A stretch of DNA of 64,000 nucleotides from Herbaspirillum sp. LeCh32-8 (GTDB lineage Bacteria > Pseudomonadota > Gammaproteobacteria > Burkholderiales > Burkholderiaceae_D): positions 931,559-995,558 of the forward strand of contig NZ_JAGIPZ010000001.1 of assembly GCF_017814915.1 (NCBI RefSeq). The letters run 5' to 3'. Below are positions 54,147-62,880 of the stretch, piece after piece. The notes beneath the pieces are model-generated. The model searched no databases, was not told where the DNA came from, and worked only from the letters and a program-made list of their open reading frames with translations. The translations under genes were made by a program, and so were the position numbers. Each line of letters opens with the position of its first letter. The stretch's first letter is position 1.

Positions 54147-55496
54147 ATGTCCGCTTCCCGATCCCAACTGGCGCTGGGCGCCTTCCTGATGCAAACCGGC
54201 CACCACATCGCCGGCTGGCGCCATCCCGGCGCCCAGGCCGATGCCGGCAGCAATTTCGCGCACTACGTCAAACTTGCCCGCCAGGCCGAGGAGGCCAAGT
54301 TCGACGCCATTTTCATCTCCGACTCGGTGGGCGTGCGCAACCGCGACCTGGCGTCGCTGTCGCGCACCGCCCGCTCCGATCAGTTCGAACCGCTGACGCT
54401 GTTGTCGGCGCTGGCCGCCGTGACCGAGCGCATCGGCCTGATCGCCACCGCCTCGACCTCGTTCAACGAGCCTTACAACATCGCCCGCAAGTTCGCCTCG
54501 CTGGACCAGATCAGCGGCGGGCGCGCCGGCTGGAACCTGGTGACCTCCAGCGGCGACGGCGAGGCCGAGAACTTCAACCTGGTCAAGCACCTCGACCACG
54601 CGCTGCGCTACGAGCGCGCGGCCGAGTTCCACCAGGTGGTGACGGGCCTGTGGGACAGCTGGGAGGACGACGCCTTCCTGCGCGACCAGGAAAGCGGGCA
54701 ATACTTCGATCCCGCGAAACTGCATGTACTGAACCACAAGGGCAAGCATTTCTCGGTGCGCGGCCCGCTCAACGTGTCGCGCTCGCCGCAGGGCTGGCCG
54801 GTGATCGTGCAGGCCGGCGCTTCGGACGCCGGGCGCGACCTGGCGGCCCGCACCGCCGAGGTGGTGTTCGTGGCGCACCAGACCTTCGACGAGGCGCGCA
54901 GCTTCTACAGCGACATCAAGGCCCGCGCCGCAGCCTACGGGCGTGCGCCGCAGGAGATCAGGATCATGCCCGGCATCTTCCCCGTGGTGGCGCCCACGCG
55001 CGCCGAGGCCGAAGAAAAATTCCAGTACCTGCAAGAGCTGATCCCGACCGTGGTCGGCGTGGGACTGCTGTCGCAGATGGTCGGCTTTGACCTTTCGCCC
55101 TATCCGGTCGACGGTCCGCTGCCGGAACTGCCGCCCACCAACGGCGCCAAGAGCCGCCAGCAACTGATGGTGGATCTGGCGCGACGCGACGGCCTGTCGA
55201 TCCGCCAGACCTACCTGCGCATCGCCGGCGCGCGCGGGCACCAGCAGGTGGTGGGTTCCCCCTCCGACATCGCCGACCTGCTGGAGACCTGGTTCCGCGA
55301 CGGCGGCGCCGACGGCTTCAACATCATGTCGCCGGCGCACCCGGCGGGACTGACCGATTTCATTGAGCTGGTGCTGCCCGAGCTGCGCCGCCGCGGGCTG
55401 TTCCGCACCGACTACCAGGGCCGCACGCTGCGCGAGCACCTCGGATTGCGCCGCCCGGCGCACCCGTCGGCCCGGCTGCAAGACCTGCAGAACTGA
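54147..55496 (+). CDS. FMN-dependent monooxygenase (NtaA/SnaA/DszA family)
   Basis: 449 residues of the bacterial luciferase superfamily, two-component type. The signature SFNEPYNIARKFASLDQISGGRAGWNLVTS and WPVIVQAGASDAGRDLAA are clearly visible. Such enzymes oxidise organosulfur compounds or chelators with reduced FMN from a partner reductase. It follows the FAD oxidoreductase gene. Substrate unknown. Confidence 0.93.
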   Translation: MSASRSQLALGAFLMQTGHHIAGWRHPGAQADAGSNFAHYVKLARQAEEAKFDAIFISDSVGVRNRDLASLSRTARSDQFEPLTLLSALAAVTERIGLIATASTSFNEPYNIARKFASLDQISGGRAGWNLVTSSGDGEAENFNLVKHLDHALRYERAAEFHQVVTGLWDSWEDDAFLRDQESGQYFDPAKLHVLNHKGKHFSVRGPLNVSRSPQGWPVIVQAGASDAGRDLAARTAEVVFVAHQTFDEARSFYSDIKARAAAYGRAPQEIRIMPGIFPVVAPTRAEAEEKFQYLQELIPTVVGVGLLSQMVGFDLSPYPVDGPLPELPPTNGAKSRQQLMVDLARRDGLSIRQTYLRIAGARGHQQVVGSPSDIADLLETWFRDGGADGFNIMSPAHPAGLTDFIELVLPELRRRGLFRTDYQGRTLREHLGLRRPAHPSARLQDLQN

Positions 55497-55926
55497 AGCA
55501 AGGCGCCGCCGTGCGCTTCGTCCTGTGCGGCATGGCCGAGAAGGCTCAATGCCGGGCACCCGAATCAATACAGCGTCGCCTGCGTACGCTGCGGCAGATC
55601 GCGATCATGGCCCTCGGCATCAAAACTGCCGTCGCTCATACGCTGGTGCATGGCGCCCGGCGACGGTGCCGGGCCGGCGCGCACTATGCGGTCACGGTGC
55701 GCGCCGGCGTGATCGAGCTGGCATGAACGCCCTGGAAGCTGCGCCGATTTCTGCATATTCAAAGCCGGAAATAGTCGTTCCCACTGACGGCAGCGCTTCC
55801 TATACTCGCTCCCATTTGGTGCACGCCGTGCATCAGATCGCATCGCCGCCGCGTCCGGATCGCCACGAGCTCCGGATGCGACGGCCACCCGCGTTCCGGA
55901 ACTCACAACAACAAGGAAAACACTTC
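55497..55926. other. 430-base gap without a supported gene
   Basis: A 71-codon frame starts at 55511 but is Arg/Ala-rich and has no ribosome site, so I do not call it. The stretch probably holds the end of the monooxygenase transcript and the promoter of the amino-acid transporter. No clear terminator stem or operator was seen. Confidence 0.5.
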
Positions 55927-56751
55927 ATGAAACTGCATGCCTCATTGACTCCCCTGTTCCTCGCGCTGGCGCTGGTGTCGGGCGCCGCCCACGCCGACAA
56001 GCTGGACGACATCAAGAAGGCCGGCGTGCTGCGCGTGGCCGCGTTCGACGGCAATCCGCCGTTCGGCTACGTGGACGCCTCCACTAAAAAGATCGTCGGC
56101 CTGGACATCGACTATGCCAACGAACTGGGCAAGAAGCTGGGCGTGAAGGTCGAGATCGTGCCGACCAATCCGGCCAACCGCATTGCGCTGCTGACCTCCA
56201 ACAAGGTCGACCTGGTGTTCGCCAACTTCACCATCACTGAAGACCGCGCCAAGGTGATCGACTTCAGCATCCCTTATATCGCCTCGGGCCAGCAGTTCCT
56301 GGCGAAGAAGGGCCTGCTCAAGAGCGCCGACGACATCAAGAAGGTCCGTGTCGGTACCGACAAGGGCACCACGATGGAAACCACGCTGCGCGACAAGTAT
56401 CCCGACACCAAGGTGGTGCTGTATGACGACACCCCGCTGGGCCTGGCCGCCCTGCGCAACGGCAACATCCAGGCGTTCAGCCAGGACGGCACCAAGCTGA
56501 CCGCCATCCTGGGCACGCTGCCGGACAAGGACAAATACGAGATCCCGCCCTTCGCCATCTCCGAGGAGTACGAAGGCGTGGGCGTACCCAAGGGCGAGAC
56601 CCGCTTGGTCGGCTACCTGAACGACTGGCTGCGCGACCTGGAGAAGAACGGCACCGCCCAGCAGATCTACGACAAGTGGTTTGGCCCGCAAAGCGCCCAG
56701 CCGCTGCCGCGCCTGTTCAAGATCGGCGATACCAAGCTGAGTCAGAAGTAA
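55927..56751 (+). CDS. Amino-acid ABC transporter binding protein
   Basis: 274 residues from the ATG at 55927 (AAGGAAAAC upstream). The signal peptide LTPLFLALALVSGAAHA is cleaved near residue 23. The mature part begins LDDIKKAGVLRVAAFDGNPPFGYVD, the standard start of glutamate/glutamine/cystine-type binding proteins, and holds TITEDRAKVIDFSIPY. It heads an operon with two permeases. Confidence 0.93.
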   Translation: MKLHASLTPLFLALALVSGAAHADKLDDIKKAGVLRVAAFDGNPPFGYVDASTKKIVGLDIDYANELGKKLGVKVEIVPTNPANRIALLTSNKVDLVFANFTITEDRAKVIDFSIPYIASGQQFLAKKGLLKSADDIKKVRVGTDKGTTMETTLRDKYPDTKVVLYDDTPLGLAALRNGNIQAFSQDGTKLTAILGTLPDKDKYEIPPFAISEEYEGVGVPKGETRLVGYLNDWLRDLEKNGTAQQIYDKWFGPQSAQPLPRLFKIGDTKLSQK

Positions 56752-56841
56752 CTCGCTCCCGGCTTGCCCGGGCAGGGCCAGTGGCCGGCATCGCGCCGGC
56801 TGCTGGCTTTTTTGTCTTTCCTGTCGCCCCTATCGCTCATC

Positions 56842-57573
56842 ATGTTCGGCCATCTTCTCGCCCCCAAATATCTGTACTGGATGTGGCAGGGTTTCCTGAC
56901 CACGCTCTGGCTGACGGCCATGGTCGCCGTGCTCGCCACGCTTTTCGGCATGCTGCTGGCGGCTGCGCGTTCTGCCCGCACGCGCTGGATCCATGCGCCG
57001 GCGGCGGCCTATACCTCGCTGTTTCGCAATACGCCGCTGCTGGTGCAACTGCTGTTCTGGTACTTCGGCGTGCCCAGTTTCTTCCCAGAGGGGGCGATGG
57101 ATTGGCTCAACGCCGATCACGTGCTGTCGCTGTTCGGCCCGCTGGCGCTGCGCTGGCCCTCCTTTGAATTCCTGGCCGCGCTGTGCGGGTTGGTGTTTTA
57201 CACCACCGCCTATGTCGGCGAAGAGATCCGCTCCGGCATTCGCGGCGTAGCGCCCGGCCAGGCGTTGGCGGGTGCGGCCATCGGCATGACGCGCTGGCAG
57301 GTGCTGCGCCACGTGGTGCTGCCGCAGGCGATCCGGCTGACGTTGCCCTCGTTGCTGGGGCAGTACATGAACATCCTGAAGAACACTTCGCTGACCATGG
57401 GCATCGGCCTGGCCGAGTTGTCCTATGCCTCGCGCCAGGTGGAGTCGGAAACCTTCCTCGCCTTCCAGGCCTTCGGGGTGGCTACGCTGCTCTACATCGC
57501 CGCCATCGCGGTGATCGAAAGCGCCGGCCACCTGCATCTGCGGGCACGCCGGCAACGCCAAGGGAGGGCCTGA
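56842..57573 (+). CDS. Amino-acid ABC transporter permease 1
   Basis: 243 residues from the ATG at 56842; a TTG at 56764 would add 26 residues, and neither has a strong ribosome site. It has five hydrophobic segments, and the EAA loop is seen in AGAAIGMTRWQVLRHVVLPQAIRLTLP. It is a HisM/GltJ-type permease. It ends in TGATG, overlapping the next start by one base. Confidence 0.9.
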   Translation: MFGHLLAPKYLYWMWQGFLTTLWLTAMVAVLATLFGMLLAAARSARTRWIHAPAAAYTSLFRNTPLLVQLLFWYFGVPSFFPEGAMDWLNADHVLSLFGPLALRWPSFEFLAALCGLVFYTTAYVGEEIRSGIRGVAPGQALAGAAIGMTRWQVLRHVVLPQAIRLTLPSLLGQYMNILKNTSLTMGIGLAELSYASRQVESETFLAFQAFGVATLLYIAAIAVIESAGHLHLRARRQRQGRA

Positions 57574-58334
57574 TGGATCTCTCCGTGCTGCTTGACAACC
57601 TGCCCTACCTGCTCTGGGGGAATTATCCGGACGGCGCGCTGGGCGGCGCCGCCCTGACCTTGCTGCTGAGCGCGGGCTCGGCGCTGTTGTCGGTGATCCT
57701 GGGCCTGGGGCTTGGCGTCCCGCTGGCGCTGGGGGACGGCCTCTGGCACCGGCTACTGCTGCTGGTGCTCGGCTTCTTGCGGGCCATTCCGGTGCTGATG
57801 CTGATTTTCTGGACCTACTTCCTCTTGCCGATTGCCTTCGGCATCGACGTGCCCGGCGTGCTGTCGGTGATGGCGGCGTTGTCGCTGGTGAGCGGCGCCT
57901 ATCTGGCGCATTCGGTGGCCGCCGGCATCGCCGGCATCAGTGCCGGGCAATGGGAGGCCGCAATGTCCCTGGGCCTGCCGCGGCTGGCGGTGCTGCGCCA
58001 TATCATCCTGCCGCAGGCGCTGCAGATCATGCTGCCCTCTTTCGTCAACCAGTGGGTCACGCTGGTCAAGGACAGTTCGCTGGCCTACATCGTCGGCGTG
58101 GGCGAATTGTCTTTCGTGGCGGCGCAGGTCAACAGCCGGCTGATGGTGCATCCGGCGGAGGTGTTCCTGTTCGTCGGGGTGTTGTACTTCCTGCTGTGCA
58201 CTGCGCTGGAGCAGTTCGCCTTGTGGGTGGGACGCTATTTCAGGCCCGCGCGCATCGCCGCGCGGGAGGCGCGCCGGCAGGATCCGCGCGCAACCGCCGC
58301 CGCCGATGCGATCCAGGCCGAAGCCGTGACCTGA
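57573..58334 (+). CDS. Amino-acid ABC transporter permease 2
   Basis: 253 residues starting at ATG 57573 within TGATG, with GGGAGGG upstream. It is a GltK/HisQ-type permease with five hydrophobic segments and the EAA loop EAAMSLGLPRLAVLRHIILPQALQIMLP. It forms the pair of permease 1. No ATPase gene follows, so the ATP-binding subunit must be encoded elsewhere. Confidence 0.92.
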   Translation: MDLSVLLDNLPYLLWGNYPDGALGGAALTLLLSAGSALLSVILGLGLGVPLALGDGLWHRLLLLVLGFLRAIPVLMLIFWTYFLLPIAFGIDVPGVLSVMAALSLVSGAYLAHSVAAGIAGISAGQWEAAMSLGLPRLAVLRHIILPQALQIMLPSFVNQWVTLVKDSSLAYIVGVGELSFVAAQVNSRLMVHPAEVFLFVGVLYFLLCTALEQFALWVGRYFRPARIAAREARRQDPRATAAADAIQAEAVT

Positions 58335-58484
58335 CTTTTCGGGCGAAATGCGCCCGCCGCCTTTCATTTCCGGTACGTGCTGCCGTTAACGCGTCATAAC
58401 GCGAAAACGAGCCAGCACGAAGCGCCAGCCGTATGGTCTTCTTCGTTGCCTTTCAAATAACAGACAGAACATACGCAGGGCTTC

Positions 58485-60239
58485 ATGATCCACATTCTCC
58501 GTTCATCCTCCTCGCTGGCGAAGGTGCTGGTGCTGCCGTTTGTGGTGCTGATCGTGATGTTGTCGCTGCTCATCGGCGGCTTGTCCTATCTGGCGGGAAG
58601 CCAGGCAGTGGTGTCGGTGGCCGAGCAGATGCTGAACCAGACCGCCGACCGCATCGCGCTGACCGTGCAGCGGCATGTGGACGGCGCCACCGAGGTGCTG
58701 GAGTCGGCGCTGCCGCGCGACCTGCCGGTGGCCGACAAGGTCAATGACGACCTGCAGATGCTGCGCGCCCGCTTCTGGAGCGCCACCTCCATGCATCCGG
58801 GCCTGAGCAATTATGTTTTCTACGGCAACCGCCACGGCGACTTCGTGGGGCTGTTCCGCCGCGCCGCCGACGACGGCGAGCTGCGCGTCAAGCTGGGCTC
58901 GCAACCTTATCGCAGCGCCTATCGCGTGCAGCGCATCCGCGGCCCGCTGGGCATGGCCAGCAATGAAGAGACGCCGTTCGATCCGCGCCAGCGCCCCTGG
59001 TACCAGGCCGCCGCCAACGCCGACCGCGAGGCCTGGAGCGACATCTACATCAACTACTGGGACAAGGACCTGGTCACCACCCGCTCGCGCCTGGTGCTCT
59101 CGCCGGAGGGCCGCTTCGAGGGCGTGATCGCGGCCGATGTCTCGCTGCGCGCGCTTAACGACTTCGTGGCCGGTTTGCACGTGAGCCCGCGCGGCGTGGC
59201 CTACGTGATGGAAACCAACGGCAACCTGGTGGCCGCCTCCGACGGCGACAGCGTGCGTGTCGACCCGGCCGGCGAGATCAGTCGCCTGCGCGTGGAGGAC
59301 AGCGACAACGCGCTGGTGCGCAGCACCTTCGCCACCCTGCAGCACTACCTGGCGCAGGAGCAGCTCGACGGCGGCGCCACGCGCACCTTCACCTATACCG
59401 GGCCGGACAACGAGACCGTCTACGCCGCCTATTCCTGGGTACGCGACAACGCCGGCCTGTCATGGGTGACGGTGGTGGCGGTGCCGCGCGGCGATATCCT
59501 GGAGTCGCTCGACAAGAACGTGCGCTGGACGCTGCTGATCTCGGCCGCTACGGTGGCGGCGGCCTTGCTGGTGGGCCTGAGCGTGGTGCGCTGGGTGGTG
59601 CGCGACGTGCAGCGCCTGTCGCGCGCGGCGGCCAAGATCGGCCGCGGCCAGATGAATGTGGCCCTGAAGATCGAGCGGCGCGACGAGATCGGCCAGCTGG
59701 CGCACAGCTTCATGGAAATGCAGGCCGAGCTGAGCACCGACAAGCTGACCGGCGTCACCAGCCGCGCCGCGCTGCTGCGCTACCTCGACGCTGCCGTCAA
59801 CAAGCGCGGCCGGCGCGCCAACGAACTGTTCTCGCAGTTCACGCTGCTGTTCATCGACCTCAACCGCTTCAAGGCCATCAACGACAACCTCGGCCACGAC
59901 TACGGCGATCTGACGCTGATCGAGGTCGGCCAGCGCCTGCGCAGCATCGTGCGCGAGGACGACATCGTGGCGCGCTTCGGCGGCGACGAGTTCGTGCTGG
60001 TGTTCTGGGGCATCGCGCAGGAAGAATTCGCCGCGAAGGTGCGCGCCAAGATCGAGAAGGTCCTGGCGCCGCCGCTGCAATGCCTGCAGGACGTCGAAGG
60101 CGCCCAGGGCATGACGGTGGGCGCCTCCATCGGCGTGGCCTTCTATCCGCGCGACGGCAAGGATGTGGAGTCGCTGCTCAAGCTGGCCGACCAGGGCATG
60201 TACGAGGACAAGGCGGCCGGCCGCAAGAGCGAGCGCTGA
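58485..60239 (+). CDS. Membrane diguanylate cyclase with dCache sensor (GGDEF)
   Basis: 584 residues. A first membrane helix (about 12-40), a periplasmic dCache-like sensor (about 45-345, with ETPFDPRQRPWYQAA), a second helix (about 350-370), a HAMP domain and a GGDEF domain with the intact active motif RFGGDEF. It should make cyclic di-GMP in response to an external ligand. No EAL domain. It is a lone gene; the ligand might be an amino acid, given the neighbouring transporter, but that is guesswork. Confidence 0.95.
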   Translation: MIHILRSSSSLAKVLVLPFVVLIVMLSLLIGGLSYLAGSQAVVSVAEQMLNQTADRIALTVQRHVDGATEVLESALPRDLPVADKVNDDLQMLRARFWSATSMHPGLSNYVFYGNRHGDFVGLFRRAADDGELRVKLGSQPYRSAYRVQRIRGPLGMASNEETPFDPRQRPWYQAAANADREAWSDIYINYWDKDLVTTRSRLVLSPEGRFEGVIAADVSLRALNDFVAGLHVSPRGVAYVMETNGNLVAASDGDSVRVDPAGEISRLRVEDSDNALVRSTFATLQHYLAQEQLDGGATRTFTYTGPDNETVYAAYSWVRDNAGLSWVTVVAVPRGDILESLDKNVRWTLLISAATVAAALLVGLSVVRWVVRDVQRLSRAAAKIGRGQMNVALKIERRDEIGQLAHSFMEMQAELSTDKLTGVTSRAALLRYLDAAVNKRGRRANELFSQFTLLFIDLNRFKAINDNLGHDYGDLTLIEVGQRLRSIVREDDIVARFGGDEFVLVFWGIAQEEFAAKVRAKIEKVLAPPLQCLQDVEGAQGMTVGASIGVAFYPRDGKDVESLLKLADQGMYEDKAAGRKSER

Positions 60240-60248
60240 GCCGGCGCG

Positions 60249-61292
60249 CTAGTTTGATCCCTTGAGCAGGCCGAGTCGGACCAGGCTTTGCGCGGTGGCG
60301 ACGATGGCGTCCTCGCGCGAACGCGGCGACCAGCCCAGCAGGCGTCGCGCCTTGTCGCCGCTGGCGTTCAGGTTCACGCCCAACAGCGGCAGCGCCGTCT
60401 TCATCGCCGGATTGCGCCCCAGCAGCAGGCGCGCCAGCCAGTTCGGCAGCACCCGGCGCGGCACCCTGGCAGCCGCCTGGCCCATGCGCTGGCGCAGCAC
60501 CCGGGCCACCTCCTTCATCCACATGCTCTCGCCGGCGATGGCGATGAAGCGCTCGCCGGCAGCGGCCGGGTGCGTCATCGCCAACAGGTGCAAGTCGGCC
60601 ACGTCGCGCACGTCGACGAAGCCGGAGTTGATCTTCAGGCAGCCCGGCTGGCCGTCCATCATGGTCTTGATGATGCGGATCGAGTGCGAATAGTCGGCGC
60701 CCAGCGCCGGCCCCAGCACCGCCACCGGGTTCACGGCGGCCAGCTGCATGTTGCCGCCCTCTCGGGCCATGAACTCCCAGGCCGCCAGCTCGGAGCGGGT
60801 CTTGGACTTCTGGTAGGGCGCCACGTTGCCCTTGAGGTTGGTCCAGTCGTTCTCATTGAACGGACGCTGCATGCGGCCATGACCCGCGCCGATGGCGCCA
60901 AAGGCGGAGGTCAGCACCACCCGCTCCACGCCGGCATCGCGCGCGGCGCGCAGCACGCGCAGGTTGCCGTCCACCGCCGGGCGGATCCAGTCCTCCTCGG
61001 CCACCTGCGGGCCGGACGGTGTGGGCGATGCGCCGTGCATCACATAACGACAGCCTGCGGCGGCCTGCGCCCAGCCCTCGTCATTGCTGAGGTCGGCGGC
61101 GACGAAGCTCAGGCGCTCGCCGGCCGTGACGCCGCCGACTTGCAGATGGGCCCGCACTTCGGCCTCGCGCTTGAGCTCGCGCACGGTGGTGCGCACCCGG
61201 TAGCCTGCCTGCAGCAGCGCGATGATGCAGTACTGGGCAATGAAGCCCGTGCCGCCGGTGACCAATACCAACTCTTCTTTCATGTGCTTCAT
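60249..61292 (-). CDS. NAD-dependent epimerase/dihydroflavonol reductase-like protein
   Basis: 347 residues of the extended SDR family: GGTGFIAQYC at the N terminus, then VVLTSAFGAIGAG and YQKSKT (the Tyr-x-x-x-Lys). This resembles dihydroflavonol-4-reductase/aldehyde reductases. Two ATGs (61292, 61283) are possible; GGA precedes the first. It is divergent from an AraC regulator with a 106-base gap. Confidence 0.9.
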   Translation of the reverse strand: MKHMKEELVLVTGGTGFIAQYCIIALLQAGYRVRTTVRELKREAEVRAHLQVGGVTAGERLSFVAADLSNDEGWAQAAAGCRYVMHGASPTPSGPQVAEEDWIRPAVDGNLRVLRAARDAGVERVVLTSAFGAIGAGHGRMQRPFNENDWTNLKGNVAPYQKSKTRSELAAWEFMAREGGNMQLAAVNPVAVLGPALGADYSHSIRIIKTMMDGQPGCLKINSGFVDVRDVADLHLLAMTHPAAAGERFIAIAGESMWMKEVARVLRQRMGQAAARVPRRVLPNWLARLLLGRNPAMKTALPLLGVNLNASGDKARRLLGWSPRSREDAIVATAQSLVRLGLLKGSN

Positions 61293-61398
61293 GACTATGT
61301 TCCGAATAAGGCGCAATGCGCCGACCGGCAGAAGATAAGGCGTCCGGCCCGGATTTTGAATGCTTGTAAATCCCTTTTACTTGCGTGATAGTACGGAG

Positions 61399-62328
61399 AT
61401 GAAAACCGACCCGTTCTCCGACATCCTCCGGTTCACCCGCGCCGAAGCAATCAGCACCGGCGGCTTCAGCGCCGGCGGCCCATGGGCGTTACGCTTTCCG
61501 GCGCCAGCCAAGATCAAGTTCTTCGCCATCGTCAAAGGCCATTGCTGGGTGCACCTGGACGGCGAGCCGTCGCCGTTGCTGTTCAACACCGGCGATGTCG
61601 GCCTGCTGACGGCGGCGCGCGCGTTCACGCTCTCCAGCGAGCCGGGGGTGGAGCCGGTCGACGCCATGGAAGTGTTCAGCGGGAAGAAAGCGGTCGCCAT
61701 CGGCAACGGCCAGGATTTCGCCCACATCGGCGGACATGTGCTGCTCGACAGCACCAGCGGCAAGCTGCTGCGCGATGTGCTGCCGCCCTGGATCCACGTG
61801 CCGGCCGATACGCCGCAGGCGATCAATTTCCGCTGGATGCTGCAGCAGCTGGTGGATGAACGCAAGACGCCGCAACCGGGCGGCGAGCTGGCCTCGGCCC
61901 AGCTGGCGCAATTGCTGTTCATCCAGATCCTGCGCGCTCATTTGAATACCACCGGGCCCATGCCCAACGGCTGGCTGCGCGCGCTGGGCGAGCCGCGCCT
62001 GGCCCCGGCTCTGCACCTGATGCACGGCGATCCGGCCTATCCCTGGCAGCTGGAAGAACTGGCCCGGGCCTGCGCCATGTCGCGCACCACCTTTGCCGCC
62101 CGCTTTCGCAATGCCGCCGGCGTGGCGCCGCTGACCTATCTGTCCAACTGGCGTATGCACCTGGCCGAACGTGCGCTGCGCGAGGGCAGCGAGCCGGTGG
62201 CCAGCGTGGCGCAGGCGCTGGGCTATACCTCGGAGAGCGCGTTCAGCAACGCCTTCAAGCGCGTGACCGGGGCTTCTCCGCGCAGCTATCGCAGCAGCGC
62301 CCGGAAGCGCGCTTCCACGCCGGCCTGA
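61399..62328 (+). CDS. AraC-family transcriptional regulator (cupin type)
   Basis: 309 residues from the ATG at 61399; an ATG at 61360 would add 13 residues. The N-terminal cupin_6 sensor (FFAIVKGHCWVHLDGE) is followed by two helix-turn-helix units (ELARACAMSRTTFAARFRNAAG and VASVAQALGYTSESAFSNAFKR). It faces the SDR reductase gene, its probable target. Confidence 0.92.
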   Translation: MKTDPFSDILRFTRAEAISTGGFSAGGPWALRFPAPAKIKFFAIVKGHCWVHLDGEPSPLLFNTGDVGLLTAARAFTLSSEPGVEPVDAMEVFSGKKAVAIGNGQDFAHIGGHVLLDSTSGKLLRDVLPPWIHVPADTPQAINFRWMLQQLVDERKTPQPGGELASAQLAQLLFIQILRAHLNTTGPMPNGWLRALGEPRLAPALHLMHGDPAYPWQLEELARACAMSRTTFAARFRNAAGVAPLTYLSNWRMHLAERALREGSEPVASVAQALGYTSESAFSNAFKRVTGASPRSYRSSARKRASTPA

Positions 62329-62359
62329 GCGTCGCGCCCGAGTGGCAACTCAGTGGCGC

Positions 62360-62740
62360 CTAAGGCTGCATCTGCGGCCCGGCCGGATTGCCGCTGTCGT
62401 CCTCGTCGTTGTCTTCGTCGCCGGTGATGTTGAGCTCCTTGCCGACCTCTTCCTCGTCGATGCCGCTGACGTGCTGCAGGCCGATGTCCTCTTCCTCCAG
62501 CGATTCCGGGCGGTGACGCTCCTCGCGCCGGCGCAGTTGGGTGACTTCTTCCAGCTCCGCATCCTCGCCCTCAATCCTGGCCTCACCTTGCAGCAGGCGG
62601 TCCGCCTCTTCCTCCGGCAGGCTGGTGGCCAGCGATGACCTGCCGTCCTGCTGCTCGGGCGGGGCTTCGGAATATTGTTCCTGCTGGCGTGCGGCCTGCT
62701 GGTCGCTGCCGTGCTGAGTGTCTCGGATTTGCTTGGCCAT
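62360..62740 (-). CDS. Small acidic protein of unknown function
   Basis: 126 residues, very rich in Glu, Gln and Asp, no Cys, probably disordered; segments include GRSSLATSLPEEEADRLLQGEA and ITGDEDNDEDDSG. AGAGGAG before the ATG at 62740 supports it. It is convergent with the AraC gene. No domain recognised; no known role. Confidence 0.7.
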   Translation of the reverse strand: MAKQIRDTQHGSDQQAARQQEQYSEAPPEQQDGRSSLATSLPEEEADRLLQGEARIEGEDAELEEVTQLRRREERHRPESLEEEDIGLQHVSGIDEEEVGKELNITGDEDNDEDDSGNPAGPQMQP

Positions 62741-62880
62741 GGCGCTTCTCCTCTGGTGATCCAAAGACCACAGCATGACCCCGGCCAAGGCCGAGCCATA
62801 TCGGCCGGACGCCTTTGCCGGCGTGGGCGTTTGCCGTCACGCCTGTCGGACGGCAGGCGACGTCCTGCAGAGCACGCCGT

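Noticed and set aside
53190..55568. A very long open frame (792 codons) on the minus strand opposite the FAD oxidoreductase and FMN monooxygenase genes.
   Set aside because: It is a product of high GC content: the plus-strand genes have clear catalytic motifs and normal spacing, while the minus-strand product is Arg/Gly/Gln-rich without domains.
55511..55726. 71-codon plus-strand frame between the monooxygenase and the amino-acid transporter.
   Set aside because: No ribosome site, Arg/Ala-biased composition typical of GC-rich noncoding frames, no homology that I recognise.
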